Shown: positions 7,807-17,300, counted from the first letter of the stretch. The stretch: 64,000 bases of DNA from CAXXOK01 sp963663285 (GCA_963663285.2 CAXXNI010000002.1:620001-684000); one strand, 5' to 3'. Notes: generated by a model not told the origin, from the sequence alone. Made by a program: numbers and translations.

Positions 7807-9279
7807 ATGAACTATCTGCTTGGGATCGATTTTGGCGGAAGCTCATCCAAAGCGACGCTATTGGGCGAGGATGGTGTAGTATACGCTATCGCAAGCAGCG
7901 AGTATCCGACCTATTATCCGCAAAACGGTTGGGCCGAACAGGACCCGGAGGATAGTTATCTGGCGTTGGTTACGAACATCCGCGAAATTTTCAAAACCAG
8001 CGGAGTAAAACCTGAAGAAATCACCGCGCTGGCACTGGATGCGGCGACCCATACGGCAGTGCTGCTGGGTGCGGATGATAAACCTGTTCGCAGGGCAATC
8101 TATTGGACGGATGCACGTGCCGCACAGCAGGCAGCCGGATTAAAAGAATCTTATGGCGAAAAGATCATGCATCTATGCTATAACAGCGTTTCCAGCTTAT
8201 GGACGCTTCCTCAATTGGTGTGGTTACGGGTAAATGAGCCTGAAACGTTGCGAAAGACACGTAAAATAATGGCGATGAAAGATTATGTGCGCTTTCGCTT
8301 AACAGCTGATTATGTAACCGATACGATTGAGGCGATGGGGAATCTGCTGCTGGATGTGGAAAAAAATGAATGGTCATCGTTCCTGTGCGCACTGGCGTGC
8401 ATTGATCCATCAATTTTGCCGCCTATCGTGGACCCGATGGCAAAACTGTCCCAATTGACCAAGCAGGCGCAAGCGGATACAGGGCTTGCCGCATCTACTA
8501 TTGTAATTGCAGGAGCGACCGATACCGTAATGGAGGTTTATGCCGCCGGGGCGGTAGCAGTTGGTCAGGCGACGGTAAAACTGGCGACAGCCGGACGCAT
8601 TTGCCCGATTACCGATCATCCGCTGGTAGATCCGCGATTGGTTACCTACAAGCATGTGGTAGATGGATTATGGTATCCCGGCACAGCAACAAAATCCTGC
8701 GCAGCGGCAAACCGCTGGTACCGGGATGTTTTTGGCGGTACGTTCAGAGAAATGAGCGCGGCGGCAGCAGAAGTGCCGCGCGGTGCGGAAGGACTGTATT
8801 TCCACCCCTACCTGCAAGGCGAAATCACTCCATATTTGGATGATAAACTCCGTGCCAGCTTTACAGGTGCGGCGGGCTACCACACAAAGGCGCATTTTAA
8901 CCGTGCCGTACTGGAAGGCGTGGCTTACTCCATGAAAGATTGCTTTGAAACCCTGCGGGTAATGGAGGCCGCGCCGGAACACGCTGTTGCAATTGGCGGC
9001 GGAGCGAAAAGCGATTTGTGGCGGCAAATACTGGCGGATATGTTGAATATTCCGCTTTTGACGGTGGAAAATGTTGATTCATCACTGGGCAGCGCCATGT
9101 TAGCCGGGGTTGCAACAGGCGTTTTCCAAAGCCATACGGATGCTGTGAAACGCTGTGTACGTGTTAGCGGCGAAACGAAACCAAACCCTGATGGTGCGGC
9201 ATATTATACAGATCATTTCCCGATTTACCGGGAAATTCAAGCGGCGCTTGCGCCGATTTACCATAAGTTACAGGGGTAA
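7807..9279 (+). CDS. FGGY-family carbohydrate kinase, xylulokinase-like
   Basis: The 490-residue protein starts at 7807, seven bases after GGAGG; a longer frame from 7771 adds an unrelated leader. Two actin-like ATPase halves are visible: the N-terminal phosphate-binding loop GIDFGGSSSKA (5-15), the DAATHTAVLL segment and the C-terminal AIGGGAKSDLWRQ adenosine-binding region. Members phosphorylate ketoses or polyols with ATP. The N-terminal WAEQDPED segment resembles xylulokinases and gluconokinases. Its position between a LarA racemase and a second ETF pair is unusual, because neither partner is known to need a phosphorylated sugar. A sugar acid or polyol substrate is possible. The stop lies six bases before etfB2. 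Confidence 0.85.
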   Translation: MNYLLGIDFGGSSSKATLLGEDGVVYAIASSEYPTYYPQNGWAEQDPEDSYLALVTNIREIFKTSGVKPEEITALALDAATHTAVLLGADDKPVRRAIYWTDARAAQQAAGLKESYGEKIMHLCYNSVSSLWTLPQLVWLRVNEPETLRKTRKIMAMKDYVRFRLTADYVTDTIEAMGNLLLDVEKNEWSSFLCALACIDPSILPPIVDPMAKLSQLTKQAQADTGLAASTIVIAGATDTVMEVYAAGAVAVGQATVKLATAGRICPITDHPLVDPRLVTYKHVVDGLWYPGTATKSCAAANRWYRDVFGGTFREMSAAAAEVPRGAEGLYFHPYLQGEITPYLDDKLRASFTGAAGYHTKAHFNRAVLEGVAYSMKDCFETLRVMEAAPEHAVAIGGGAKSDLWRQILADMLNIPLLTVENVDSSLGSAMLAGVATGVFQSHTDAVKRCVRVSGETKPNPDGAAYYTDHFPIYREIQAALAPIYHKLQG

Positions 9280-9284
9280 CGCAT

Positions 9285-10049
9285 ATGAAAATACTTGTTT
9301 GCGTAAAACAGGTGCCGGAGACGACGGATGTAAAATTAGGCGCGGATTATACATTACAACGCGAGTTTGTAGCAAAAGTCATTAACCCGGCGGATGAGTC
9401 GGCCTTGGAATTGGGCCTTTCCCTGCGGGACCGCTTTGGTGGCACAGTAACCGCTTTGACGATGGGTCCTGAAAGCGCAAAAGGGATGCTGCGGGAAATT
9501 CTCTCCCGTGGCGCGGACGCTGGGGTTTTATTGTGCGACACAGCCTTTGCCGGAGCGGATACGCTGGCAACCGCAAGAACATTGAAAGCTGCCGGTGAAA
9601 CATTGGGCGGGTTCGACCTGATTCTTTGCGGCCGCCGCGCGACCGATGGAGAAACCGGTCAGGTGGGGCCGATGCTTGCCGCGCTTTGCAACCTTCCCTG
9701 TGTGAGCAATGCAACCGATGTACGAGTGATAGAAACTGGCAATAAAAAAATAAATATAGAAATTGAACAGTTGCTAGAAAATGGTGTAAATACATGGCAG
9801 TGCGAACTGCCCGCATTGGTGACGCTTTGCGAATGGAGCCACAGGCTTCGTTTGCCTACGCTTATGGGTTTACGCGCTGCAGGACGAGCGCAGATACAGG
9901 TGCTGACACATATGGATATTGGTCTGGATAAACCGGATTGTGGCTTGCAAGGCTCGCCAACGCGGGTGATTCACGTCAGCGCGAAGCCAATGGGACTTCG
10001 CGCCTGTAAAAAGCTATCCGTACTGGAAGTGCTGGAGGTGCTGCCATGA
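9285..10049 (+). CDS. etfB: Electron transfer flavoprotein beta subunit (second copy)
   Basis: This 254-residue protein opens MKILVCVKQVPETTDV and carries LILCGRRATDGETGQVGP, both EtfB hallmarks. It is clearly a paralogue of the protein at 2999 but less GC-rich. It follows the FGGY kinase by five bases, with AGGGG before its ATG, and overlaps etfA2 by four bases. No dehydrogenase gene accompanies this pair. It could serve the dehydrogenase at 4977 in an alternative electron path, or a dehydrogenase elsewhere in the genome. Confidence 0.9.
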   Translation: MKILVCVKQVPETTDVKLGADYTLQREFVAKVINPADESALELGLSLRDRFGGTVTALTMGPESAKGMLREILSRGADAGVLLCDTAFAGADTLATARTLKAAGETLGGFDLILCGRRATDGETGQVGPMLAALCNLPCVSNATDVRVIETGNKKINIEIEQLLENGVNTWQCELPALVTLCEWSHRLRLPTLMGLRAAGRAQIQVLTHMDIGLDKPDCGLQGSPTRVIHVSAKPMGLRACKKLSVLEVLEVLP

Positions 10050-10999
10050 CAATTGTGGTTGTCTGTATTGCGTCTTCCGCAACCGAACTGATTGGGAAAG
10101 CGCATAGCCTTTCACATCACGTGCGGGTAATCGCTCTTTGTGACGTTAAAGACCTTGCCATAAATCAATATTATGCCTGTGGAGCGGACGAAATTGCTAC
10201 GGTTTCTCTTTGTTCGGATTATTGCGCACAGGGTACGCAGATTGCCAGGGCGCTTGAACAGCTTCAGCCGGATGCCGTACTGTTTCCGGCAACAGTACAA
10301 GGCCGGTTTTTATCAGCCTGGGCAGCAGCAAAACTGCAAACAGGGCTAACGGCGGACTGCACGGATATTTCCCTTACGGAAGATGGCAATTTGCTGCAGA
10401 CCCGCCCGGCCTTTGGTGGGAATCTAATTGCGCAAATTTTGTGTAAAAATCACCGTCCGCAAATGGCAAGCATACGCCCGGGAATATTCATGCAGCTCAA
10501 TCCGGTTTCTTGCGATGTTCATTTGCCCGTGCAAGTGATTAAACAATCTCATGTATCAGAACTGTTGACCTTTCTTTCGTATACCCCGTCGGCAGATCGG
10601 GTGTCCCTGCAAAACGCAAAAGTGATCGTAGCTGGGGGAAAGGGCGTAGGCGGGAAGGAAGGGTTTGCAATCCTCGCGGAACTGGCAAATCTATTAGGCG
10701 GAACGCTGGGCGCGTCCCGCGGCGCGGTGGATGCGGGGTGGACTTCCTATGCCCATCAGGTTGGGCAAACGGGCGTTGCGGTAAGGCCAAAGCTATACCT
10801 TGCGTTTGGCATTAGCGGTATGGTACAGCACATTGCAGGCATGAACGGAGCAGAAACGGTGATTGCTGTCAATAATGACCGGTTGGCGCCCATTTTTGAT
10901 TATGCGGATTATGGCGTTGTAGCAGATTGGCGTGAAACAGCCGAAACGATGATACGGTACATGCAAAACAGGCCAATTACGCAGCATGAATTTCATTGA
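10046..10999 (+). CDS. etfA: Electron transfer flavoprotein alpha subunit (second copy, no ferredoxin domain)
   Basis: The 317-residue protein has the EtfA fold, with QTGLTADCTDISL and TRPAFGGNLIAQI in the middle and the FAD domain with GGKGVGGKEGF, QVGQTGVAVRPKLYLAFGIS and NNDRLAPIFDYADY. It lacks the N-terminal ferredoxin domain seen in the first EtfA, so the two ETFs must differ in their redox partners. The start ATG overlaps the etfB2 stop (ATGA). It ends the plus-strand operon, and hairpins and a terminator follow. Confidence 0.9.
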   Translation: MTIVVVCIASSATELIGKAHSLSHHVRVIALCDVKDLAINQYYACGADEIATVSLCSDYCAQGTQIARALEQLQPDAVLFPATVQGRFLSAWAAAKLQTGLTADCTDISLTEDGNLLQTRPAFGGNLIAQILCKNHRPQMASIRPGIFMQLNPVSCDVHLPVQVIKQSHVSELLTFLSYTPSADRVSLQNAKVIVAGGKGVGGKEGFAILAELANLLGGTLGASRGAVDAGWTSYAHQVGQTGVAVRPKLYLAFGISGMVQHIAGMNGAETVIAVNNDRLAPIFDYADYGVVADWRETAETMIRYMQNRPITQHEFH

Positions 11000-11077
11000 T
11001 TGGCTACCAATAGAGGAAGCTTATCGTATTACATACACATCATGAATGCGAAATACACATCCAAAGAATTCACTAAC

Positions 11078-11123
11078 ATGAGCGGATAGTGCTTTTAGCT
11101 GTACTGATCACGTTTCCGCTCAT
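11078..11123 (+). repeat. Nine-bp inverted repeat downstream of etfA2
   Basis: ATGAGCGGA (11078-11086) pairs with TCCGCTCAT (11115-11123) across 28 bases. It lies between the end of the ETF operon and its terminator and may be an mRNA 3' hairpin. Confidence 0.3.
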
Positions 11124-11206
11124 CAAAGGCCGTATCTATCATCACTAAAATTGTATTATGAAGAAATATCGTCTCTGCGATGAAGATAGAAGTTGTCTAG
11201 AAGCGT

Positions 11207-11240
11207 GAAAACAAGCAGGTACCATTGCCTGCTTGTTTTC
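11207..11240. terminator. Bidirectional intrinsic terminator
   Basis: GAAAACAAGCAGG (11207-11219) pairs perfectly with CCTGCTTGTTTTC (11228-11240) with an eight-base loop. A-runs and T-runs lie in the outer stem on both sides, so it can end the ETF operon on the plus strand and the sensor kinase gene on the minus strand. Confidence 0.8.
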
Positions 11241-11261
11241 CACTTTATCCGTACATCGCCA

Positions 11262-12992
11262 TCAGCTGTTGACTTTACTTAGGAACCGGAGTGTTACGAT
11301 GGTGCCTTTTCCAAGTTCGCTATCAATTTGCAGACAATCGTATTTTCCGTATAAAAAGTACAAACGGCCTCTCACGTTGGTAAGACCGATACGCCTGCCT
11401 CGTTCTTCCCCCACAGGGGTAAACACAGTTAGCTTTTGCAATTGCGCTTCATCCATACCGTGACCGTTGTCCGATACTTTAACTACAATATCTTCGCCAT
11501 CCCGGAAAATGCGCACAACAATTTCACCGTTGATTTCGCCGGTGTCCTCGTTAATCAGTCCATGCAGTAAACTGTTTTCCACCAAAGGCTCAATCATGTT
11601 TTTCGGTATTTGTTCTTCCAGCAGCGCGTCCTCTACTTCCCAACGAAAGGTTAAATCACCTTCGTACATGTACTTTTGAATAATAATGTACTGATCTACC
11701 ACTGCCATTTCTTTTGCGATGGTGTCGGTGTTTTGGATATCGTTCACCCGGAGGCGATCGCGTAAAATAGCCATCAGCGCTGTGTTAACGGCAATTACAT
11801 CGTCGCAGCGGTTTTTACGGGCCAGATAATTAATGCTGGTTATGGTGTTAAAAATGAAGTGCGGATCAATTTGGCTTACCAGCAGACTGAACAGTATGCG
11901 CTGCTTTTGTTTTTCTTTTTGCGCATTGGCCTGAATATACTGCTTCATATCGTCCAGCATTTTGTTATAGGCAGTACCGAGCATCCCGATTTCGTCGTCA
12001 CGGTTAAAAGCTACCCGGCAGGTTAGGTCGCCTTTTGCCGCACGGTCCATCTGCTTGGACAGTGAGATCACCGGACGTGCGATTGAATCGATGGTGGTAG
12101 AAGCCGCCAGCATAGTCAGCACCAGAAAAAAGAGCATTACAATCAACAGCTCAATCATATAAGGCACCAATGTATTCACAATCGTTTTATTGGATACAAA
12201 GGATACTACACTCCAGTTATTGCGTACCGATTTTTGCGTAAAGGCGATGCCTTTGCCTGCCAGCTCAACCGTTTCAGATTTACCTGTCGATTGTATCGCA
12301 GCCACGCTGTCTGCCCATGTTTCGTCTCCGGAACGATAAAAGGTTTGATCACCGGCATCCAGCAGCATAAAGTAATCTAAATTCCTCTCGCCGATAGAGG
12401 ATGCGTCGAACAGCTCATCATTGAGTGTTACCAGTACGGTGAACGTACACCAGCGGTTATGCTGGTAAAAGTTACGTACATAGGCAACCGTGTAATACGT
12501 TTGGTGGTTGATAACAACCTGATATACTGATGAAAACGAGCGGCCAAATTGCGCTTCGTGAATGCGTTTATACCACGGCGATTGCAAAAGCGCCAAATCG
12601 GTTTCGGTGGTTTTGCTGATAGAATCCAGCGGTGCAGCGCCGTCGGATTCTACTAAAATGGCCCGCACTACGCCCTCGTAGCTGGTAAGCGCGTTTAGTG
12701 TTAAAGAGGCAAGCCCTTCGTTATGCGCGTTTGGTTCTTCCCAATACTGTTGCACGGCGCTGTTTTGCTCTACCGAAAGTGCCAGTGATTCTGTAAAATC
12801 TTCCACATAGCTGGTTACATCCTCCAGCTGGCGAATAATCTCCTCGTTGCTTTTTTCGGCAGCGGCAACTGCCTCCCGGCGCAAGTGCGGGACAAAGATA
12901 ACAAACGATAACAACAGCGATACAATAAAGGTAATGATACCGATCCAGATAATTTGAAACAGCAGCTTTTTACGGATAGAACGCCCTTTCAT
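11262..12992 (-). CDS. yesM: YesM-type sensor histidine kinase
   Basis: The 576-residue membrane protein has a first transmembrane helix at about 11-36, an extracytoplasmic sensor region of about 240 residues, a second helix at about 276-298, a HAMP linker (about 300-352), a His_kinase domain with phosphoacceptor His378 in DPHFIFNT and an HATPase region with NMIEPLVENSLLHG. This is the YesM/LytS class that signals to AraC-type response regulators. It overlaps the response regulator by four bases. The pair diverges from the ABC operon at 14829, its probable target. The ligand would be a sugar or nucleoside sensed outside the cell or through the binding protein; that is inference. Confidence 0.92.
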   Translation of the reverse strand: MKGRSIRKKLLFQIIWIGIITFIVSLLLSFVIFVPHLRREAVAAAEKSNEEIIRQLEDVTSYVEDFTESLALSVEQNSAVQQYWEEPNAHNEGLASLTLNALTSYEGVVRAILVESDGAAPLDSISKTTETDLALLQSPWYKRIHEAQFGRSFSSVYQVVINHQTYYTVAYVRNFYQHNRWCTFTVLVTLNDELFDASSIGERNLDYFMLLDAGDQTFYRSGDETWADSVAAIQSTGKSETVELAGKGIAFTQKSVRNNWSVVSFVSNKTIVNTLVPYMIELLIVMLFFLVLTMLAASTTIDSIARPVISLSKQMDRAAKGDLTCRVAFNRDDEIGMLGTAYNKMLDDMKQYIQANAQKEKQKQRILFSLLVSQIDPHFIFNTITSINYLARKNRCDDVIAVNTALMAILRDRLRVNDIQNTDTIAKEMAVVDQYIIIQKYMYEGDLTFRWEVEDALLEEQIPKNMIEPLVENSLLHGLINEDTGEINGEIVVRIFRDGEDIVVKVSDNGHGMDEAQLQKLTVFTPVGEERGRRIGLTNVRGRLYFLYGKYDCLQIDSELGKGTIVTLRFLSKVNS

Positions 12993-14551
12993 TTCTGCGG
13001 CACCTCGCCCTTTTTATACTCATTGGGGTAAACGCCCGCAATTTTATAAAAAGCCTGGCTGAAATACTGGCTGGATGAATAACCTACTGCTTTATAGACC
13101 TCGTTTACCTTGAGGTTCCCTTTCCCAAGCAGTTTTTTTGCCGCGTCAATCCGCACATTGCTAATGTAGCGGCGAAGTGTTGTACCGGTTTCCTGTTTAA
13201 ACTGAGTACATAAATATCCAACGCTCATTGTAACGCTTTGAGCTACATCGGATAAGGAAAGCTCGGCTTCGTGATAGTGTTTGTGAATGTATTTCTTTGC
13301 CATGGTTACGGCAGGGGAGTATCGCTGCTCGTCCTGCTGCTGCTGCGCTAGCACCGTCCATTGCAAACAAGAAAGCATCCATTCGCAAACCGACCCGGCC
13401 GTTGCCCAATGCACCAGATTGCCTTTCAAACTCAGGTTCGGTTTATCGCCTTCGGAAGGAAACGGTTCGATCAAACTGCGTAGTAATGACAGCAATTCTC
13501 TGGATATGCGATTGAGGTTTTGCTGATTTTTCGTTTTGCAAAGCGAGGCATATAACCCGCTTATGTAATCCGTTAGCTTTTCTTCGTCCTTTGCGGCGAG
13601 CAGTTCGTGCAGCAACTCTCCGTTAAGCGTAATGGCTGCGGTTTCCTGCTGTGGTGTCGTTGGTGGTTCCAGACGTGAGATGCGGCGGTCTCCTTCAATA
13701 AAGTAGCGGCGGCTGAAAACCGGCTGGCAAGCGCGTACACTTTCCTTCCAATGCCGTATGCTCTGAGGGCGGCTGCTCCAATATACGATAAACCGGCGGG
13801 AAAAGGCATCCTGTAATGTTTGCGAAAGGGATGCGGCTAACTGCTGCAATTGCTGCCGAACATTGCTCAGCGACGCTTCCTGCATTTCCAGCACAATTAA
13901 GACACGCTGCCCATCTGTCTGGCATGCGGCAACGCGCTGGAAAGGAACCAACGTTTCCCGGTTGATACAGCTGATTACATTCCCCTGAGAGATGATGAAT
14001 CCTGCAGGCCACGGTTCTCCGCTGAGGTTTAACGGTAATGCCTGTTCAACCAATAAAAAGCTGAAATGTTTTTGAAACAGTGTCGGATCTTCTGTGTCAG
14101 TAACGCGATCTGCCAGGTAATTTTCCACCAATTTATCCATGAGTATATTTTGATTCTGATTTTGCCGCTCAATCTGCTCCCGTAAGGCTAACAATTTTGT
14201 GGTTAGGGTTTGGCTGTTTACTTCACTTTTAATTATATAATCCGTAACGCCCAGGCTGATGGCGGCTTTGGCGTAGGAAAAATCTTCGTATGCGGTCAGC
14301 AACAGCAGTGTTACATCCGCGTTGAGTTTTCGCAGTTCCTGGCAGAGTACAATACCGTCGATGATAGGCATTTTAATATCGGTAAACACAATCCGCGGAT
14401 GGTATTGTTGATACCGTGCCAGTGCCTGTTTGCCGTTGAATGCTTTTGTTACGATGTGAAAACCGAGAGCTTCCCAGTCTACAAGGGTGCTGAAATCTTC
14501 CAGCGCCAGTTTTTCGTCATCCACAATCATAACCGGAATTTTCTCTTTCAT
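12989..14551 (-). CDS. yesN: YesN-type response regulator with AraC-type DNA-binding domain
   Basis: The 520-residue protein begins with a receiver domain (1-125) with Asp11-Asp12 and the phosphorylation site Asp58 in FTDIKMP. A long, less conserved middle region follows. The C-terminal AraC/XylS double helix-turn-helix lies at about 410-515 (KKYIHKHYHEAELSLSDVAQ to VGYSSSQYFSQAFYK). It would bind the operator of the divergent transporter operon when phosphorylated by the sensor kinase. GAAAGGA precedes the ATG, and a six-bp GC-rich hairpin (14563-14580) sits directly upstream of that site. Confidence 0.92.
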   Translation of the reverse strand: MKEKIPVMIVDDEKLALEDFSTLVDWEALGFHIVTKAFNGKQALARYQQYHPRIVFTDIKMPIIDGIVLCQELRKLNADVTLLLLTAYEDFSYAKAAISLGVTDYIIKSEVNSQTLTTKLLALREQIERQNQNQNILMDKLVENYLADRVTDTEDPTLFQKHFSFLLVEQALPLNLSGEPWPAGFIISQGNVISCINRETLVPFQRVAACQTDGQRVLIVLEMQEASLSNVRQQLQQLAASLSQTLQDAFSRRFIVYWSSRPQSIRHWKESVRACQPVFSRRYFIEGDRRISRLEPPTTPQQETAAITLNGELLHELLAAKDEEKLTDYISGLYASLCKTKNQQNLNRISRELLSLLRSLIEPFPSEGDKPNLSLKGNLVHWATAGSVCEWMLSCLQWTVLAQQQQDEQRYSPAVTMAKKYIHKHYHEAELSLSDVAQSVTMSVGYLCTQFKQETGTTLRRYISNVRIDAAKKLLGKGNLKVNEVYKAVGYSSSQYFSQAFYKIAGVYPNEYKKGEVPQK

Positions 14552-14828
14552 GGTTTCCTTTCGCCTGCTTTACGGCAGGCATACGCAAAAAAGTATGTAA
14601 TCTTGAAAGAATAATTCATTATAGCATGAAAACCGGATACCTGTTTTACAAGCCGAAACTATCCATCCCAAGCAGTTTCAGTATAGCGTTGTAGTGTGTT
14701 TTCTGCATCTGAATCTCAAGAAATTGAACAAAAGATGAAGTTTTTCATCTATTATTCGACCAGATCAGACCGTATAATCAAACCGAAGATAAGTTGTGAA
14801 CGAATACGGTATGTATGAGGTGTACTTG
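14552..14828. promoter_or_regulatory. Divergent control region between yesN and the ABC operon
   Basis: This 277-bp region should hold both promoters and the YesN site. A TATAAT box lies at about 14773-14778 for the plus-strand operon without a good -35 box, as expected for an activated promoter. The imperfect dyad AGATGAAGTTTTTCATCT lies just upstream. Assignment of the regulator site is inference. Confidence 0.4.
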
Positions 14829-16331
14829 ATGTCCACAGATAATACGATCCTTTTCCAAGCCACTGGGGTTCGCAAATCCTTTGAAACAGTCCGGGCGCTG
14901 GCGGGGCTTGATATTGCAATCCGCAGGGGAGAAATCCGCGGGCTGGTGGGCGAAAACGGCTCGGGGAAATCAACTTTTTCCTCAATCGTTGCCGGTATGC
15001 AAAAGGCAGACAACGGGGAAATGGTTTTAGCGGGGCAGGAGTACCGGCCTGCCGGCACCGTGGATGCTATGGAAAAAGGCGTAAGCATGGTTGTTCAGGA
15101 GCAGGGTACGATTGGAAAAATCACAGTGGCGGCCAATATTTTCTTTGGCAAGGAAGAAATGTTTGTAAGCCGTGGCGTCTTACGGGTAAAACGGATGAAT
15201 CAGGCGGCACGGGAAGCACTGCAAAATATCGGCATCACAGATATTGACCCCGGTATGATGATTGACAAGCTATCCTTTGAAGACCGTAAATTGGTGGAAT
15301 TGGCGCGTGCATTATATGTGATGCCTAAACTCTGGATCGTGGACGAAACCACGACTGCGCTGACTATATCCGGGCGAGAAATACTCTACAGTCTGATGAA
15401 CCGGGTACGGGATAACGGCGGATCGGTATTGTTTATATCTCACGATATCGACGAGATTATGGAAAAATGCGATTCGCTTACTATTCTGCGGGACGGTGTA
15501 TTAACGGCTAACCTTGTGAAAGAGGAGTTTGAACCCAACAGCATTCGCCAGTTAATGATCGGCAGAGAACTGACAGGGCATTATTATCGTGACGATAACG
15601 GAGAAGCGGATTTTGACGATGTAGTATTAGAAGCAAAGAATGTCTATACGGATGAATTACGGGATGTGAATTTGCAGCTTCATAAGGGAGAAATCCTAGG
15701 AATTGGCGGGCTGAGCGACTGCGGTATGCACGAACTGGGAAAGGTAATGTACGGTTTGGTGCAGCCGCAAAGCGGTAAAGTCATTCTGAATGGAATGCAA
15801 ACTGTAAAAAATGCAGCTTGGGCTGTGCAGAACAATATTGCTTATGTATCCAAAAACAGGGATCAGGAATCGCTGATGCCGGTTTGTACGATACGGGATA
15901 ATATCTGTTTGCCTTCACTGAAGGATCTAAACCCGGTGGGGCCGATATCTCCCCGCAAGCAACGAAGATTGGCGGAGACATGGTTCCAGCAGATGGAAGT
16001 AAAGGCGGACAGCATTACAACGCTTTGCAATACCTTAAGCGGCGGTAATAAGCAAAAAGTCGTGTTGGCGAAATGGCTGGGCAAAGGCGCTGATATACTG
16101 ATACTGGATTGCCCGACCCGCGGTATCGACGTCGGTACAAAAGCAGCGATTTATCAGCTGATTGAGAAACTGAAGCATGAAGGGAAATCCATCCTGCTGA
16201 TTTCGGAAGAGCTCCCCGAGCTTATCGGCATGTCCGACCGGATGCTGTTGTTGAAAGATGGGGCAGTATCCGGGGAATTCCACCGTCGGGACGGATTAAG
16301 CGAAACAAAGCTGATCCATAAAATTATTTGA
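14829..16331 (+). CDS. Sugar/nucleoside ABC transporter ATP-binding protein (RbsA-type, two ATPase domains)
   Basis: The start at 14829 has GAGGTG six bases upstream and gives 500 residues. The first ATPase domain has a Walker A GENGSGKST (41-49) and a Walker B WIVDETTTAL. The second has a good LSGGNKQKVVLAKWL signature, but its Walker B reads LILDCPTRGID, with Cys where the catalytic Glu normally stands. Its Walker A region (GLSDCGMHEL) is also far from consensus. In RbsA/MglA proteins the second Walker A is usually degenerate, but the Glu-to-Cys change is unusual. It drives import through the permeases at 16341 and 18567. Confidence 0.9.
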   Translation: MSTDNTILFQATGVRKSFETVRALAGLDIAIRRGEIRGLVGENGSGKSTFSSIVAGMQKADNGEMVLAGQEYRPAGTVDAMEKGVSMVVQEQGTIGKITVAANIFFGKEEMFVSRGVLRVKRMNQAAREALQNIGITDIDPGMMIDKLSFEDRKLVELARALYVMPKLWIVDETTTALTISGREILYSLMNRVRDNGGSVLFISHDIDEIMEKCDSLTILRDGVLTANLVKEEFEPNSIRQLMIGRELTGHYYRDDNGEADFDDVVLEAKNVYTDELRDVNLQLHKGEILGIGGLSDCGMHELGKVMYGLVQPQSGKVILNGMQTVKNAAWAVQNNIAYVSKNRDQESLMPVCTIRDNICLPSLKDLNPVGPISPRKQRRLAETWFQQMEVKADSITTLCNTLSGGNKQKVVLAKWLGKGADILILDCPTRGIDVGTKAAIYQLIEKLKHEGKSILLISEELPELIGMSDRMLLLKDGAVSGEFHRRDGLSETKLIHKII

Positions 16332-16340
16332 GGTGTAAAC

Positions 16341-17300
16341 ATGGAAAATTCCGTTACAATGGCTGTGGACAGGCGAAAACACAGGCTGAAAGCGATATTG
16401 CTAAGCAATTTCTCCTTTATTGGTCTGATAGCGGTAGTAGCGCTGTTTGAACTGCTGACCGAGGGGAAATTGCTGGGAAGCCGGAACCTGATGAACATTT
16501 TCAACAATTTTTTTAACATCAGCCTCAGTGCTATGGGATTTGCCTTTATCATGGCATTGGGAGAGCTGGATTTATCGGTAGGGGCGATTGTTGGCCTCTC
16601 TGCCGCGATGGGGGCGTTTGCCGCCAAGATTAGTCTGTGGTTTGTGCTGCCGGCTTCCCTGATGACAGGGCTTTTGATAGGCAGCCTGAACGGTACGGCG
16701 ATAGCCCACTTAAAAGTAGAATCCTTTATCGGCACGCTTGCTATGTCCTTTGTCGTACGGGGGCTGACGACATGGTTTCTCAATGGATCAGTCGGCGTAC
16801 CCATTGCCATGCGGGCATTTGATGCCAACGGGGTAAAACTGGCTACCTTTGCGGTGCTGCTTGTGGCGCTGTATATACTTTACGAACATTGCGCATACGG
16901 CAAGCAATGCCGGGCGGTAGGCGCATCCAAACTGGCTGCACAGCAATCGGGCGTGAAGGTGAAGCGCACGCGAATGACGGCGTTTATGATTTCCGGCATT
17001 ATGTGCGGACTGGTAGGGTTTTTTACACTGGTGCGCGCCTGCACGGCTTCGTCCAGTACGGGTAATTCTTTTGAATTTGACGTGTTGTTAGCTGTGTTAT
17101 TTGGAGGCATGCCGCTCTCCGGCGGCTGGCCTGTTAAATTCAGAGCTGCCGTGATCGGCAGTGTTGCCATGGCAGTGCTCAAAAGCGGAATGTCGCTTAC
17201 CGGCATCAACGGGTTGACACAGCAGATTATAAAAGGCATTATCCTAATCGCGGTGGTGGCGCTGTCCTTCGACCGTCGAAACGCAGCTGTGATACAGTAA
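16341..17300 (+). CDS. ABC transporter permease (RbsC/BPD_transp_2 family), first
   Basis: This 319-residue polytopic protein has about eight to ten hydrophobic helices and the family stretch GELDLSVGAIVGLSAA near residues 74-89. The region SGIMCGLVGF...GNSFEFDVLLAVLFGGMPLSGG matches the conserved loop that contacts the ATPase in RbsC-type permeases. It follows the ATPase gene by nine bases, with GAGGTG before the ATG. With the second permease at 18567 it probably makes a heterodimeric channel. Confidence 0.9.
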   Translation: MENSVTMAVDRRKHRLKAILLSNFSFIGLIAVVALFELLTEGKLLGSRNLMNIFNNFFNISLSAMGFAFIMALGELDLSVGAIVGLSAAMGAFAAKISLWFVLPASLMTGLLIGSLNGTAIAHLKVESFIGTLAMSFVVRGLTTWFLNGSVGVPIAMRAFDANGVKLATFAVLLVALYILYEHCAYGKQCRAVGASKLAAQQSGVKVKRTRMTAFMISGIMCGLVGFFTLVRACTASSSTGNSFEFDVLLAVLFGGMPLSGGWPVKFRAAVIGSVAMAVLKSGMSLTGINGLTQQIIKGIILIAVVALSFDRRNAAVIQ

